A stretch of 64,000 nucleotides of DNA, from NCBI GenBank assembly GCA_001606155.1, contig LODT01000053.1:1-64000 (forward strand), given 5' to 3'. Of this stretch, positions 1 to 8,880 are shown piece by piece. The DNA is from Tieghemostelium lacteum (Eukaryota; Evosea; Eumycetozoa; Dictyosteliales; Raperosteliaceae). The translations under genes and the position numbers were made by a program. A model generated the notes under the pieces. The model was given only the letters and a program-made list of their open reading frames with translations. It made no database searches and had not been told where the DNA came from. Position 1 is the first letter of the stretch. Every line of letters starts with the position of its first letter.

Positions 1-4
1 TTAG

Positions 5-75
<71 letters not shown>

Positions 76-508
76 AATAGAAGAAAAACATCAACAAGAT
101 ATATTACCAACAGTAAAAACAATAGATATAGATTTTGATAATAAGAAAGGATTACAAGTATTTATAAATAATTTTACAAATTTAGTTAGTAAAGAAAAAT
201 TGGAAAATTATTTAAAATCTAATGGTGTTGAATTTAGAGCTGTTAGATTGGTATTGACTACTGGTAAACCATTTGCCTATGTAGATTTAATTGATCAAGA
301 AAATGTTAAAAAGGCATTAGAATTAAATCAAAAATATGCTATGGGTTCAGCTTTAAATATTGCAATTTCAAAACCACCCCCTCCAAAACACCATCATCCT
401 CATTCTCATAATCAACTTAAAACTGATACTCCAATTGAACCTAAATTACCTTCTAAACCTTTAATACCAAGAAATTTAATGAAAAAGTCTTCTGCTATTA
501 AAAAATAA
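5..508 (+). CDS. RRM protein, SART3/Prp24-like C-terminal part (partial, left edge)
   Basis: The 3' exon of a gene that begins outside the window. Bases 3-4 are AG and look like a splice acceptor; the open frame runs from base 5, first through an Asn run encoded by an AAT repeat (about bases 8-73). One RRM follows: LQVFINNF is the RNP2-like strand and GKPFAYVDL the RNP1-like strand. The end of the RRM, NIAISKPPPPK, closely resembles the end of the last RRM of SART3 (a U4/U6 snRNP recycling factor). A later LIPRNLMKK resembles the LLPRALQR stretch that follows it in SART3. No clear C-terminal LSm-binding peptide is visible. The RRM is sure; the SART3 assignment is inference from the tail. Confidence 0.65.
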
Positions 509-774
509 ATCGCGTGCTCTATTATTTCATTGTATCTTTTGTAGATGTCGTTACTATAACAGAATAAACGAAGTTATGTATATAATAAATGAGTTTATTT
601 CGTAATTGATATTGTAAATATAATGAGGTGGGAAATATAAAGGATGTGTGATGATGTGATGTACCTAGGGCATACTTTTCATTTTTAACAATTCCAAATT
701 TTTACACAAAAAAAAAAAAAGATAAAGAAAAAAAATTTGTTTAATTCACTTTTGGAAATAAAAATTTCCTTTGC

Positions 775-805
775 ACCTGTGTAACTAGCAATGCCACTTG
801 TGCAA
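775..805 (-). repeat. Older fragment of the tRNA-downstream repeat
   Basis: Bases 775-793 repeat the ACCTGTGTAACTAGCAATG core found at 848-866 but diverge afterwards, and no A-tail is preserved. This looks like an older, decayed copy lying further from tRNA-Arg than the 833-1019 copy. The rest of 509-774 is A/T-rich and shows nothing else. Confidence 0.45.
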
Positions 806-832
806 ATAAAATAAAATCCAAAACAGGCAAAG

Positions 833-1019
833 TATTTTTTTTTTGGACCTGTGTAACTAGCAATGCGCCAGTACTACGGTAAAGTCTTAATTACGTTTAT
901 TTATTGAGAGGTATTATCTGTTAAAATTGTGTTGTGGTTGGTGTTAAATGGTATTTATCTTGGTTTTGATTGTTTTGTTTTTGTGATGTGAGTTTTGATT
1001 GTGAGTTGTGTAAAAAAAA
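833..1019 (-). mobile_element. 5'-truncated, A-tailed non-LTR retroelement end downstream of tRNA-Arg (TRE3-like)
   Basis: Read on the minus strand, this segment ends in a unique 55-base block (899 to 845) followed by ten A's (844 to 835). It is bracketed by a 13-base direct repeat, AAAACAGGCAAAG, at 820-832 and 1020-1032, which is what a target-site duplication looks like. An A-tail, a short truncated body and a 13-base duplication are hallmarks of target-primed reverse transcription. The insertion point is about 30-40 bases past the 3' end of tRNA-Arg, on the same strand. Dictyostelid TRE3 elements are known to insert downstream of tRNA genes; membership in TRE3 is inferred from position, not from sequence comparison. 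Confidence 0.6.
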
Positions 1020-1061
1020 AAAACAGGCAAAGAAGTGTTTTAAAAACTTTTGCAAAATATT

Positions 1062-1133
1062 CGACTGAGGCAGGTTTCGAACCTGCGACCTATTGGTTCG
1101 TAGCCAATCGCACTTCCACTGTGCTACACAGCC
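1062..1133 (-). tRNA. tRNA-Arg (anticodon ACG)
   Basis: On the minus strand a 72-nt cloverleaf can be drawn. It has a D stem GCAC/GTGC, an anticodon stem ATTGG/CCAAT with loop CTACGAA (anticodon ACG, reading CGU), a T stem GCAGG/CCTGC with loop TTCGAAA, and a TTTT terminator just downstream. No intron is present. The acceptor stem is weak: 5' GGCTGTG against 3' CTCAGTC gives one G-U pair at 2:71 and a U-U mismatch at 6:67. The discriminator base is G. Body and promoter boxes look intact, so this may be a working gene with a relaxed acceptor stem or one beginning to decay. Confidence 0.85.
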
Positions 1134-1187
1134 TTGACAAGATAAAAAATTAAAATCTACAAAGTTTCTAAAAAAAATTTTTTTTTT

Positions 1188-1308
1188 TGTAAGAATGCTC
1201 CTTACCAAGTTACAAGAGTACAATATAGATTAGTATAAAGTATACATAAAAGGTAGTCAGGAATGGATGACTATCATCTTAAGACCTTTTAGCGTAACTG
1301 TTAATACT
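1188..1308 (-). repeat. A-tailed tRNA-upstream repeat, copy A (nearest the tRNA)
   Basis: Minus-strand unit ending GGAGCATTCTTACA and followed by a run of A's (T run on plus just before 1188). It begins 54 bases upstream of the 5' end of tRNA-Arg. It matches copy B over its whole length with only a few differences and is shorter at its 5' end. The A-tail and variable 5' truncation suggest the 3' end of a tRNA-targeted non-LTR element (TRE5-like by position). Confidence 0.6.
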
Positions 1309-1328
1309 TAGTACTTTACATTTTTTTT

Positions 1329-1523
1329 TGTAAGAATGCTCCTTACCAAGTTACACAAGAGTACATTATAGATTAGTATAAAGTATACATAAAAGGTAGT
1401 CAGGAATGGATGACTATCATCTTAAGACCTTTTAGCGTAACTGTTAATACTGTATCTCTTTTTTTTTAGATCCAATTCCTACATGTTAAGGGCATAAGGG
1501 AATCAATTGGTAAGCCTTTAACA
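1329..1523 (-). repeat. A-tailed tRNA-upstream repeat, copy B (longest)
   Basis: Second unit of the same family, also with an A-run at its minus-strand 3' end (T run on plus before 1329). It extends about 75 bases further 5' than copy A, through a block containing GGATC, TAGGAATTG and CTTACCAATTG that recurs in the copy at 40090-40301. It abuts the 5' end of copy A, as expected if copy A inserted later between the tRNA and copy B. Confidence 0.6.
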
Positions 1524-1543
1524 AAAAAACAATTTTTTTTTTA

Positions 1544-1653
1544 TGTCAGTATTCTCCTTTCCAAGTTACACAAGAGTACAGCATAGATTAGTATAAAGTA
1601 TACATAAAAGGTAGTCGGAATGGATGTCTATCATCTTAAGACCTGTTAATACT
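1544..1653 (-). repeat. A-tailed tRNA-upstream repeat, copy C (most diverged)
   Basis: Third unit, again preceded on plus by a T run. Its start reads TGTCAGTATTCTCC against TGTAAGAATGCTCC in copies A and B, and it has small gaps within the GGTAGTCGGAATGG and AAGACCTGTTAA stretches. It is the furthest from the tRNA and the most altered of the three. Confidence 0.55.
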
Positions 1654-1707
1654 GTACAGAAAAATCTAGCAGAAATAGTCAAGTTGAACTAGAAGCAAGA
1701 GGTGCGA

Positions 1708-1842
1708 TGTAAAGATGAAAATTTTATAGTAGTATATTTATTGAATGGTAAATTAAATGGTAGATTAGCTAGATCTGTTACTCTACAATCAATTCCATTA
1801 AATTTAATAGGTTGTAAGAATCCTATTATTATAATACCATAA
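1708..1842 (+). pseudogene. Possible decayed coding scrap
   Basis: A 44-codon stretch open to a TAA reads like real protein (NFIVVYLLNGKLNGRLARS and then SIPLNLIGCKNP), but no start, splice site or flanking open frame supports it. Family unknown. The rest of 1654-2121 is A/T-rich with no gene visible. A GTTATCGCCA at 1860-1869 matches the primer-binding region of the LTR element at 40315-45426. Confidence 0.25.
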
Positions 1843-2121
1843 CTAAGCTCTCATTTGCAGTTATCGCCAAATAGAACTTTCTTATAAATATTTCAATAGT
1901 TAATTTTAAATTTAAATAATTTATAAATAATATTCCTTAAAAGGTTACATTACAATTGGATTAGTTATAGTTCTAGGAGTTTGGAATTTTGATTCAAAAA
2001 TTTTATCAACTTGTATACATAATGTTTCTTGTTAAAGTTTATTTTTTTTAAAAAATGTTAGTATCAATTGAACTCTATTTAGAAAATGGTTCATATTGTA
2101 TAAATCTTATTATCAATTATA

Positions 2122-3883
2122 TTAAAATCTTTTATTTTGAGAATATTTATATAATTGATCTTTAAAAGTTTCAATATGAGATACTTGATTTTGAGGTAAA
2201 TAAATAGATCTATTGTTATTATTATTAGGAGGTGAACCACTAGAAGGTGAAGAACTACTAGGAGATACAGCCTGTGAATTTACTTGTTGTGATTTCCTCT
2301 TACTACTACTAAAACTGAATTTACGTGATTTCTTTCTCTCATGATTTACAACAACTGGTGAAAGTGATTGAGGTGATGATGATGCTGATGACATTGGACT
2401 TGATAATGGTAATGGTGGTACATTCATTGGTTCTGTGTCTCTAACTCTATCTAAAACTGGTGATTTATGTTTTTTTTGTAATTTTTCCATTTCAATATTA
2501 TTATTATTAATTTTTATATTATTATTTTTTGATTTTGAAAGATCATCTAAGTCATCATCAAAATCATCAATTGTAATAGATTCACCATCAAATGGATTAA
2601 ATAATGATTGTTTTTGATTTGGAGTAGTATTTGATTTTATAGTTTTTTCATATTCACTAATTGGTATTAAATTATTTGATTGTTGTTGTTGTTGTTGTTG
2701 TGATGATGTAATGCCAATATTATTACTACTAGCATCATTATTTACACTACTACCATTATTTGTAGGTGATAAAGTTGATAATGTAATTGCTTTTGTATCT
2801 CTATCTTCATCATTAGGTAATCTTCTATAAGTTTTAAAGTTTATAAAATAATAACCCAATTCATCTGATACTGGGAAAAATGCAAATTCCTAAGAATGTT
2901 CATTCAAATATTAGATTATTATTATTATTTAATAAAATTAATAAAATTAAAATTAATAATACATACCAAAACTGCAATTAAAACTACAGCAATATCTACA
3001 AAAAAGAAAGCATGAAATAGTGCAATACTGGTATTACCTAAATTCAAGGTAAAGATTAATACAACACGAATTGCAACTTCTAATGGTAAAAATGCAATAA
3101 ATGCAAATTGTAATAATCTTAATCTACCAATAAGTATTCTATTTATAACTGTTCTTGAAAATGTTCTGGATAGTAATGCTATTAAATAATAATAATATTA
3201 GACAACCTAATCTCAAAGAATAACTACTTTGTAAAATTGATAACTTACTAAAGAAAAATAAAAATATTACAAAAAAGATTGCAAAACATGCAGTACTTAT
3301 AATTGGTACAGCACATTTTGAACCTTCTTTATCATAAACTGTCCAAAATAATTTTCTTGGTTCTGATATTGATGAGGCATCCAATATTAAAATTACTATA
3401 TGAATTACAATTAATGGTATTGTCCATAATAGTGCTCTTGTATACACATATTTATTTGGATCCTCAATATAAAGTGTTTGATTTTTATCACTAAATTGTA
3501 TATATGTTAGGATAATTGTAATTTGGAATAAAATAAAATACATACCTAGTTTTTGATTTTATAATAAATAAAAATATTAAGAAAAAAAGTGGTTCAGAAG
3601 AACCAACAGTAAAGAATACATGTAATGCACAAATGGCATTGGAATATTTTGACCGTATATTAAAGATACCTTCTGTAGAATTCCATAGATATTCATTACC
3701 AAGTAGTAAAAATACTACCCAAACAATGGCTGATGCACAAATTAATGTACGTGATTTCCAATATCTATTAAATTCATTAAATCTAAAATTTACAATAACC
3801 CATGTTACATATGCTAGAAATACCAATACCAATAATCCTATAACCAATTCAATGATACCTAATACTTCTAACCATTTTTCCAT
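2122..3883 (-). CDS. Seven-transmembrane protein with Ser/Asn-rich cytoplasmic tail
   Basis: Four exons on the minus strand: 3883-3546, 3490-3249, 3178-2967 and 2889-2122, with GTATG/GTAAG donors and TAG acceptors and phases that fit. The product is about 519 residues. The start at 3883 has a good AAAAATGG context; an upstream in-frame codon is less likely. Seven hydrophobic segments can be counted, two in exon 1 plus a third ending there, two in exon 2 and two in exon 3. The last exon is a hydrophilic tail with a Gln run and many Ser/Pro sites. The topology suggests a receptor-like or TOM1/THH1-like membrane protein, but I do not recognise a family signature. Confidence 0.7.
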
Positions 3884-4058
3884 TTTTATAAGGCAGTAGT
3901 GGTACAAGTCAAATAGAAAATGTTTTGTTGCTAATTTAAAAAAAAAAAAAAAATTGTTGAACGGTTAATTTTTGATCAAAAATTTTAAAAAAATCAGGAG
4001 CAGCCATTTTTTCAAAAAATTTTTATATTTATAATTAATAATTAAACCAATTAACTTT

Positions 4059-4580
4059 TTATACAAATGGTTTAACATTTCTCTTTATTTTTTTCATTTT
4101 TTGATTTAATTTTGCAATATGAGCCTTTTGATATTTATTAAAAGCTTTATATTTCATTTGTTGTTTAGATTTTGGAACACTCATATTAATATCTTCTTCT
4201 TCTTCTTCCTCTTCTTCTTTTTCATCTTGTTCCATATCATCTGTATTTTTAGATTTACTACTACTTCTATTGTTATTTGATTTTTTTAATGCTGCTGATT
4301 TTGGTTTATCATCTGTATCCATTTTATTACTATTATTGTTATTTGAAATTATTCTTAATTCTTCAGGTATATTTAATTCTATAATATATATTATTAGATT
4401 AATGTGATAAAAAAACAATTAAAGAGAACTCTTACCATTTATATCTATTGATTGATTTTCAAAATGTTCATCTCTTTTTTTTATAATTTCATCTAATCTC
4501 TTTTCTTCAAAAACTTTTAATTTATCAATTTTAACTCTTTGATTTCTTAATCTTCTTTTTGAACGTACTGATCTTGCCAT
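4059..4580 (-). CDS. LLP-homolog (UPF0642/DUF2423) nucleolar protein
   Basis: Two exons, 4580-4436 and 4378-4059, joined by a 57-base intron within a Glu codon; about 154 residues. The N-terminus MARSVRSKRRLRNQRVK matches the basic start typical of the LLP-homolog/DUF2423 family (MAKSLRSKxK...). The middle is Ser/Asn-rich with an acidic run of Glu, and the C-terminus is again strongly basic (KMKKIKRNVKPF). Family members are small nucleolar proteins linked to ribosome biogenesis. The basic ends and acidic middle fit nucleolar localisation. It is transcribed away from the LENG8-like gene that follows. Confidence 0.75.
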
Positions 4581-4831
4581 TTTGTCTAAAATTTATATAT
4601 ATACAAATAAAAATTGATACGTGATTTAATAATCGTTTTTTTAAATTTAACAAAAAAAAATAAAAAACGAAAGATTAAAAATGGAATACAATTTATAAAA
4701 TTTTTTTTTTGGAATATTTGGCAAAACATAAATACAATTTCACAAAAAGATTTTTAATTATAAAGATATATTTTTAAAACAACATTAAACTTTTTTTTTA
4801 CATATATTTATGTATATATATAAAATAAAAT

Positions 4832-4889
4832 ATGATGAGTTATCAACCAACTAATATACAAATACAACCCATAGTACCAAGTAAACCAG

Positions 4890-4948
<59 letters not shown>

Positions 4949-6832
4949 CCAAATAAAATTAATAATAGTTCAGTAACAGGAAATAACGGTACGTATAGCA
5001 CTCATTTGACATCTGGTGGTTATTCATTTATGCAAATGCAACAGATGCATATGCAACAACTTCAGCAAATGCAAATGCAACAACTTCAGCAAATGCAAAT
5101 GAATAATCAACAATATCAATACCAAGCATATCAACCACAACAAGCACCATATAATATATCCCCTACACAACTTCAACAAACAATTCAAACTAGTACTGGT
5201 AATATATCACCACCTACTACAAAACCTATTACAACTGCACCTACCATAACAACACCTCCAACAGCAGTAAATACAATACAATTAAAAGATCAGCAACCAA
5301 CTTATGCACAAATTGCTGCTGGTTATAATAATAAAAATACAACGATTCAACCTCAAACTATTATCAATACAACATCAACAGGTTCATCTGTAATTATTCC
5401 ACCACCAATATTTAAAAAAAAACCAACTACTCAACCAATAGTACCAATCATAAAACCACCACCAATTATACCAAAATTTTCAAAACCTTCAACTTCAAAT
5501 ATAAATAATATTAATAATAATATTAGTAATGGTAAAAATGTTAACCCTACTACTACACCTATTCCTACTACTACTACTACTACTCCTACTCCTACTACTT
5601 CTACTACTAGTTCAAGTTTAGAAAAATTATCCAATTTTGTAGCTAGAGCATTATCATCAGCACAAAATTCAGAAGAATTAACAGAAATGGAAGAATTGAT
5701 AAAAGAAAAAATTAATTTAGCAAAATCAAAATCTGACATTAATTTAATTGATTGGGATCATGAAATTATACCAAAATTAAAAAAACAAGTACAATCATCA
5801 TCAAAATCATTTAATAGTAATAATAAATTTGAAGAAAAATTCAAAAATAATAATAATATAGAAAAAAAAAGAAAAAAAGAATTTTCAGAATCAGTATCAG
5901 ATACCAATAAAAGAGTTCAAAGATTTCAAAATTCAACAGCATTAGTCAGTAATAATACCTATACAAGTCCATTTATAGGAGGAAAAAAAGAAATTGATAT
6001 TGGACAATTGATATCAGGTGAATTGGATTGGGATAAATTAACTATACGTGGTACATGTCAGAATTTAGAGAAACCTTATTTAAGATTAACATCAGCACCT
6101 GATCCCAGTACAGTTAGACCAGAATCAGTACTTCACAAGTCATTAAACATGTTAAAAAAGAAATGGATGCAACAGGAAAATTATATCTATACCTGTGAGC
6201 AATTGAGATCCATACGTCAGGATCTAACAGTTCAAAATATAAAGAATCAATTTACTATTGAAGTCTATGAAACCCATGCTCGTTTGGCACTGGAAAACTC
6301 TGATTTGGGTCAATTTAATCAATGTCAAACTCAACTATTTGAATTATATCGTAGTCAAGACAGTAGGAATTATTCGGAATTTCTAGCCTATCGTATTCTC
6401 TATAATGTCTACCAGGAAAACAGTTTTGATCTAACCAAGACTCTATCGGAACTCACTGCTGCAGATAAGGAACATCATGCCATTAAACATGCACTCCAAG
6501 TGCGTACTGCAATACTAACCAATAATTTTATAGGATTTTTTAAATTGTGTAAACTCTCCCCCAACATGGCTAGTTATCTATTGGATCGTATCATTCCACG
6601 TATTAGAATTTTAGCTCTTAAAGTAATGATTAAATCTTACAAACCAACTATATTGTTACAACAAATTATGTCTCTAGGTTTCCAATCTGAAAAACAATGT
6701 AAGCAGTTTTTAGATGATAATAAATTTACTTGGACAAACTCAAAAGAAAAATTGGAAATTGATTGTAAATTATCTTCATTGGTAGTATCTCAATTAGTAC
6801 CTCCTGTTATAGCCGTCGCAACTGTTATTTAA
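4832..6832 (+). CDS. SAC3/GANP-domain protein, LENG8/Thp3-like
   Basis: Single exon, 666 residues, starting at the first of two adjacent ATGs. Residues 1-260 are low complexity: a 20-plus Gln run, a QLQQMQMQQ repeat and Pro/Thr tracts. The conserved part begins near residue 390. WDKLTIRGTCQNLEKPYLRL, PDPSTVRPESVL and the TVQNIKNQFTIEVYETHARLAL segment are the signature of the LENG8/Thp3 branch of SAC3/GANP proteins. Yeast Thp3 works with the Csn12 complex in transcription elongation and mRNA maturation. The gene converges on the ATP-citrate lyase subunit gene with only 68 bases between stop codons. Family assignment is firm; partners are inferred from the family. Confidence 0.85.
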
Positions 6833-6900
6833 AAAATATTTAATAAATAATAAAGTAAAAATTAAAAGTAAATATGTGTATATTTTAAATTTACATATTT

Positions 6901-8250
6901 TTAATGACAATGAATACCATTTGTTGTTGTTGAGGAGGATGAATTATTAATTATATTATTTGAAGAATTTATATGATTAATAGCCAATTGAACAATTGAG
7001 GTCATTGAAACTTCAGGACCATAAACTTGAATAGGTATTGAAAGTTTATTACCAATTTCTCTCATGTGTTGTAGAGCAGATTGATAATTTGGACCACCTC
7101 TTCTAACAAATAAATGTAAATTGGAACGTAAAATATCTTGTTGATAATCTTTAATGGCATGAATAATACCTTTAAAAGTGGCAGCAACATCTGTAAAATT
7201 TGCAATACCACCACCAATGAGTAATGCTCTAGGTTTAGTAGAATCTGGATTACGTGTTGCCAATCCCAATAGTGTACATGCGTATTTATAGGTATCTTCT
7301 TCATTTGGATCACCAGAATATTCACCATAGTTACCCAATTCATGACCATATCCCATATCAGCAACTGTATCGGCATAGATTACTGATGCACCACCACCAG
7401 CTACCATTGCCCAAATACGACCACGTGGATTTAAAATTGTCAATTTCAATGAGGCACCAGTTTTTTCATCAATTTCATTTACAAAAGTTTCTTCTGGATA
7501 TAAATCTCTTCCAAATGGTTGAGGAAAATGTATTGGTTCATCGTCGACATTCCATTTATTACCAACTTTAAATTGACCACATTCATCAATTTCACCACGG
7601 CAATCTAATGGTAATGGTCTACCTTCGAAATCTAGTGTAAATGGATTCATTTCCAAAAAGTGAAATGATAATTCACAGAAAATCTTATATATATTCTTTA
7701 GAAATTCAATTACAGATTCTCTATTTACAATGGAACTGTCAACTAGCTGATGGAGATTGATATGATCAATATTCTCACCGTATGGGATATCAACATATTG
7801 TACCAATTCCCAATTCTCTTCAATTTCAATACCACCTTTACTAGAGAAACTCAATCTATTGCAATGACGTTGTGCAACAATGGAGAGATAGTATTCAACT
7901 GAATGTTGAATAAATGGTTCGACTATAAAATGTGTAACTGCACCTTCTTTACCATCAATAGTAACCTTTTTACCAATACGCTCTTTTATAAATTTATCAG
8001 CTTCTTCCAAATTGGCATTTAACAACACTAAATTGTTTTTACCTCTTTTACCAAATAACATGTCGGGTTTAACTACTAATTTATTATGTGCTAACCAAAT
8101 ATGATTCTTTGATTGTTCCATCAATGTTGGTGAATTATTACAAACTTGAATCATTTTAATTCCAATAGTTTTACCATTTCCTATTATAGTTGGAAAATTA
8201 TTTTTAATAATACTCTTTGTTGAATATTCTCTCAATTTCTTTCTTGCCAT
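6901..8250 (-). CDS. ATP-citrate lyase, ATP-grasp/citrate-binding subunit (ACLA type)
   Basis: Single exon, 449 residues. The protein is the N-terminal half of animal ACLY as a separate polypeptide: an ATP-grasp CoA-ligase-like region (KLVVKPDMLFGKRGK, then EPFIQHSVEYYLSI) followed by the citrate-binding domain (GRIWAMVAGGGASVIYADT, GGGIANFTDVAATF). The length is close to plant ACLA and fungal small subunits. With the ACLB subunit it forms the cytosolic enzyme that makes acetyl-CoA and oxaloacetate from citrate, CoA and ATP, feeding lipid and polyketide synthesis. The C-terminal 20 residues are Ser/Asn/Thr-rich and species-specific. It is divergent from the ACLB gene across 630 bases. Confidence 0.93.
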   Translation of the reverse strand: MARKKLREYSTKSIIKNNFPTIIGNGKTIGIKMIQVCNNSPTLMEQSKNHIWLAHNKLVVKPDMLFGKRGKNNLVLLNANLEEADKFIKERIGKKVTIDGKEGAVTHFIVEPFIQHSVEYYLSIVAQRHCNRLSFSSKGGIEIEENWELVQYVDIPYGENIDHINLHQLVDSSIVNRESVIEFLKNIYKIFCELSFHFLEMNPFTLDFEGRPLPLDCRGEIDECGQFKVGNKWNVDDEPIHFPQPFGRDLYPEETFVNEIDEKTGASLKLTILNPRGRIWAMVAGGGASVIYADTVADMGYGHELGNYGEYSGDPNEEDTYKYACTLLGLATRNPDSTKPRALLIGGGIANFTDVAATFKGIIHAIKDYQQDILRSNLHLFVRRGGPNYQSALQHMREIGNKLSIPIQVYGPEVSMTSIVQLAINHINSSNNIINNSSSSTTTNGIHCH

Positions 8251-8880
8251 ATTTTTATAATGAAATTTAATATAATAAAATATCTATGGATAAAACAAAA
8301 AAATATTAATATTAATATTTTAAATATTTTTTTGTGTCAAAAACTTGAAAGATAAATGTTTTCACCCCATTTTTTATTCGAAATTAATTTTTTAATTAAA
8401 AAAAATTTTGCTTGTACAGATATATTTTATAGTGTTCTATGAGATAATATACGTCAAATAATCACATAATACATACTTGGTTGTAAGTGTTTTTTAGTTA
8501 AAATTAAAAATAAGACTTTTCTTTTATGTTTTCAAAAATCAAAAAAAAAAAACAAATATATAATTCTTAGGTTTAGAATAATTATAACGATAACTTACCG
8601 AGATAAAACTTTTTATTCTTTTAGGGATTTTTGGTGATTTTAGAAATCCCAACTTGAAACTTTAAAAAACTTTTAAAAAAAAAAAAAAAAACCAAAGTGA
8701 TCTTATTAATTTTTTAATTATAAGGTCTGCAGACGTTGTAATACAATTAATTTATTATTTTTTTTTTTTTTTTTTTTTATTCTAAAAAATTATAAAATTT
8801 ATTCAAAATATCTAATCAAAAATAATTAAAGTTCAATTTATAAAAAATTAATTATTAAAAATAATAATAATTATAATAAA
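8251..8880. promoter_or_regulatory. Shared divergent promoter region of the two ATP-citrate lyase genes
   Basis: All 630 bases between the two start codons are non-coding and A/T-rich. Two features stand out. One is a perfect 10-base GC-containing palindrome, GTCTGCAGAC, at 8725-8734. The other is an inverted repeat GGGATTT...AAATCCC spanning 8624-8650. Either could bind a regulator that co-regulates both subunits; this is inference. Long T runs near 8759-8778 lie upstream of the ACLB start. Confidence 0.5.

Noticed and set aside
1188-1523. Solo LTRs (units beginning TGTAAG and ending near ACA on the plus strand)
   Set aside because: The consistent T runs before TGTAAG and unequal far ends fit A-tailed, 5'-truncated minus-strand elements better than LTRs, and no 4-6 base duplications bracket the units.
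5546-5614. Simple-sequence array of ACT codons as a possible CRISPR-like or satellite array
   Set aside because: It is a Thr/Pro tract within the LENG8-like coding sequence; units are not spaced like CRISPR repeats, and no CRISPR array was seen anywhere in the window.
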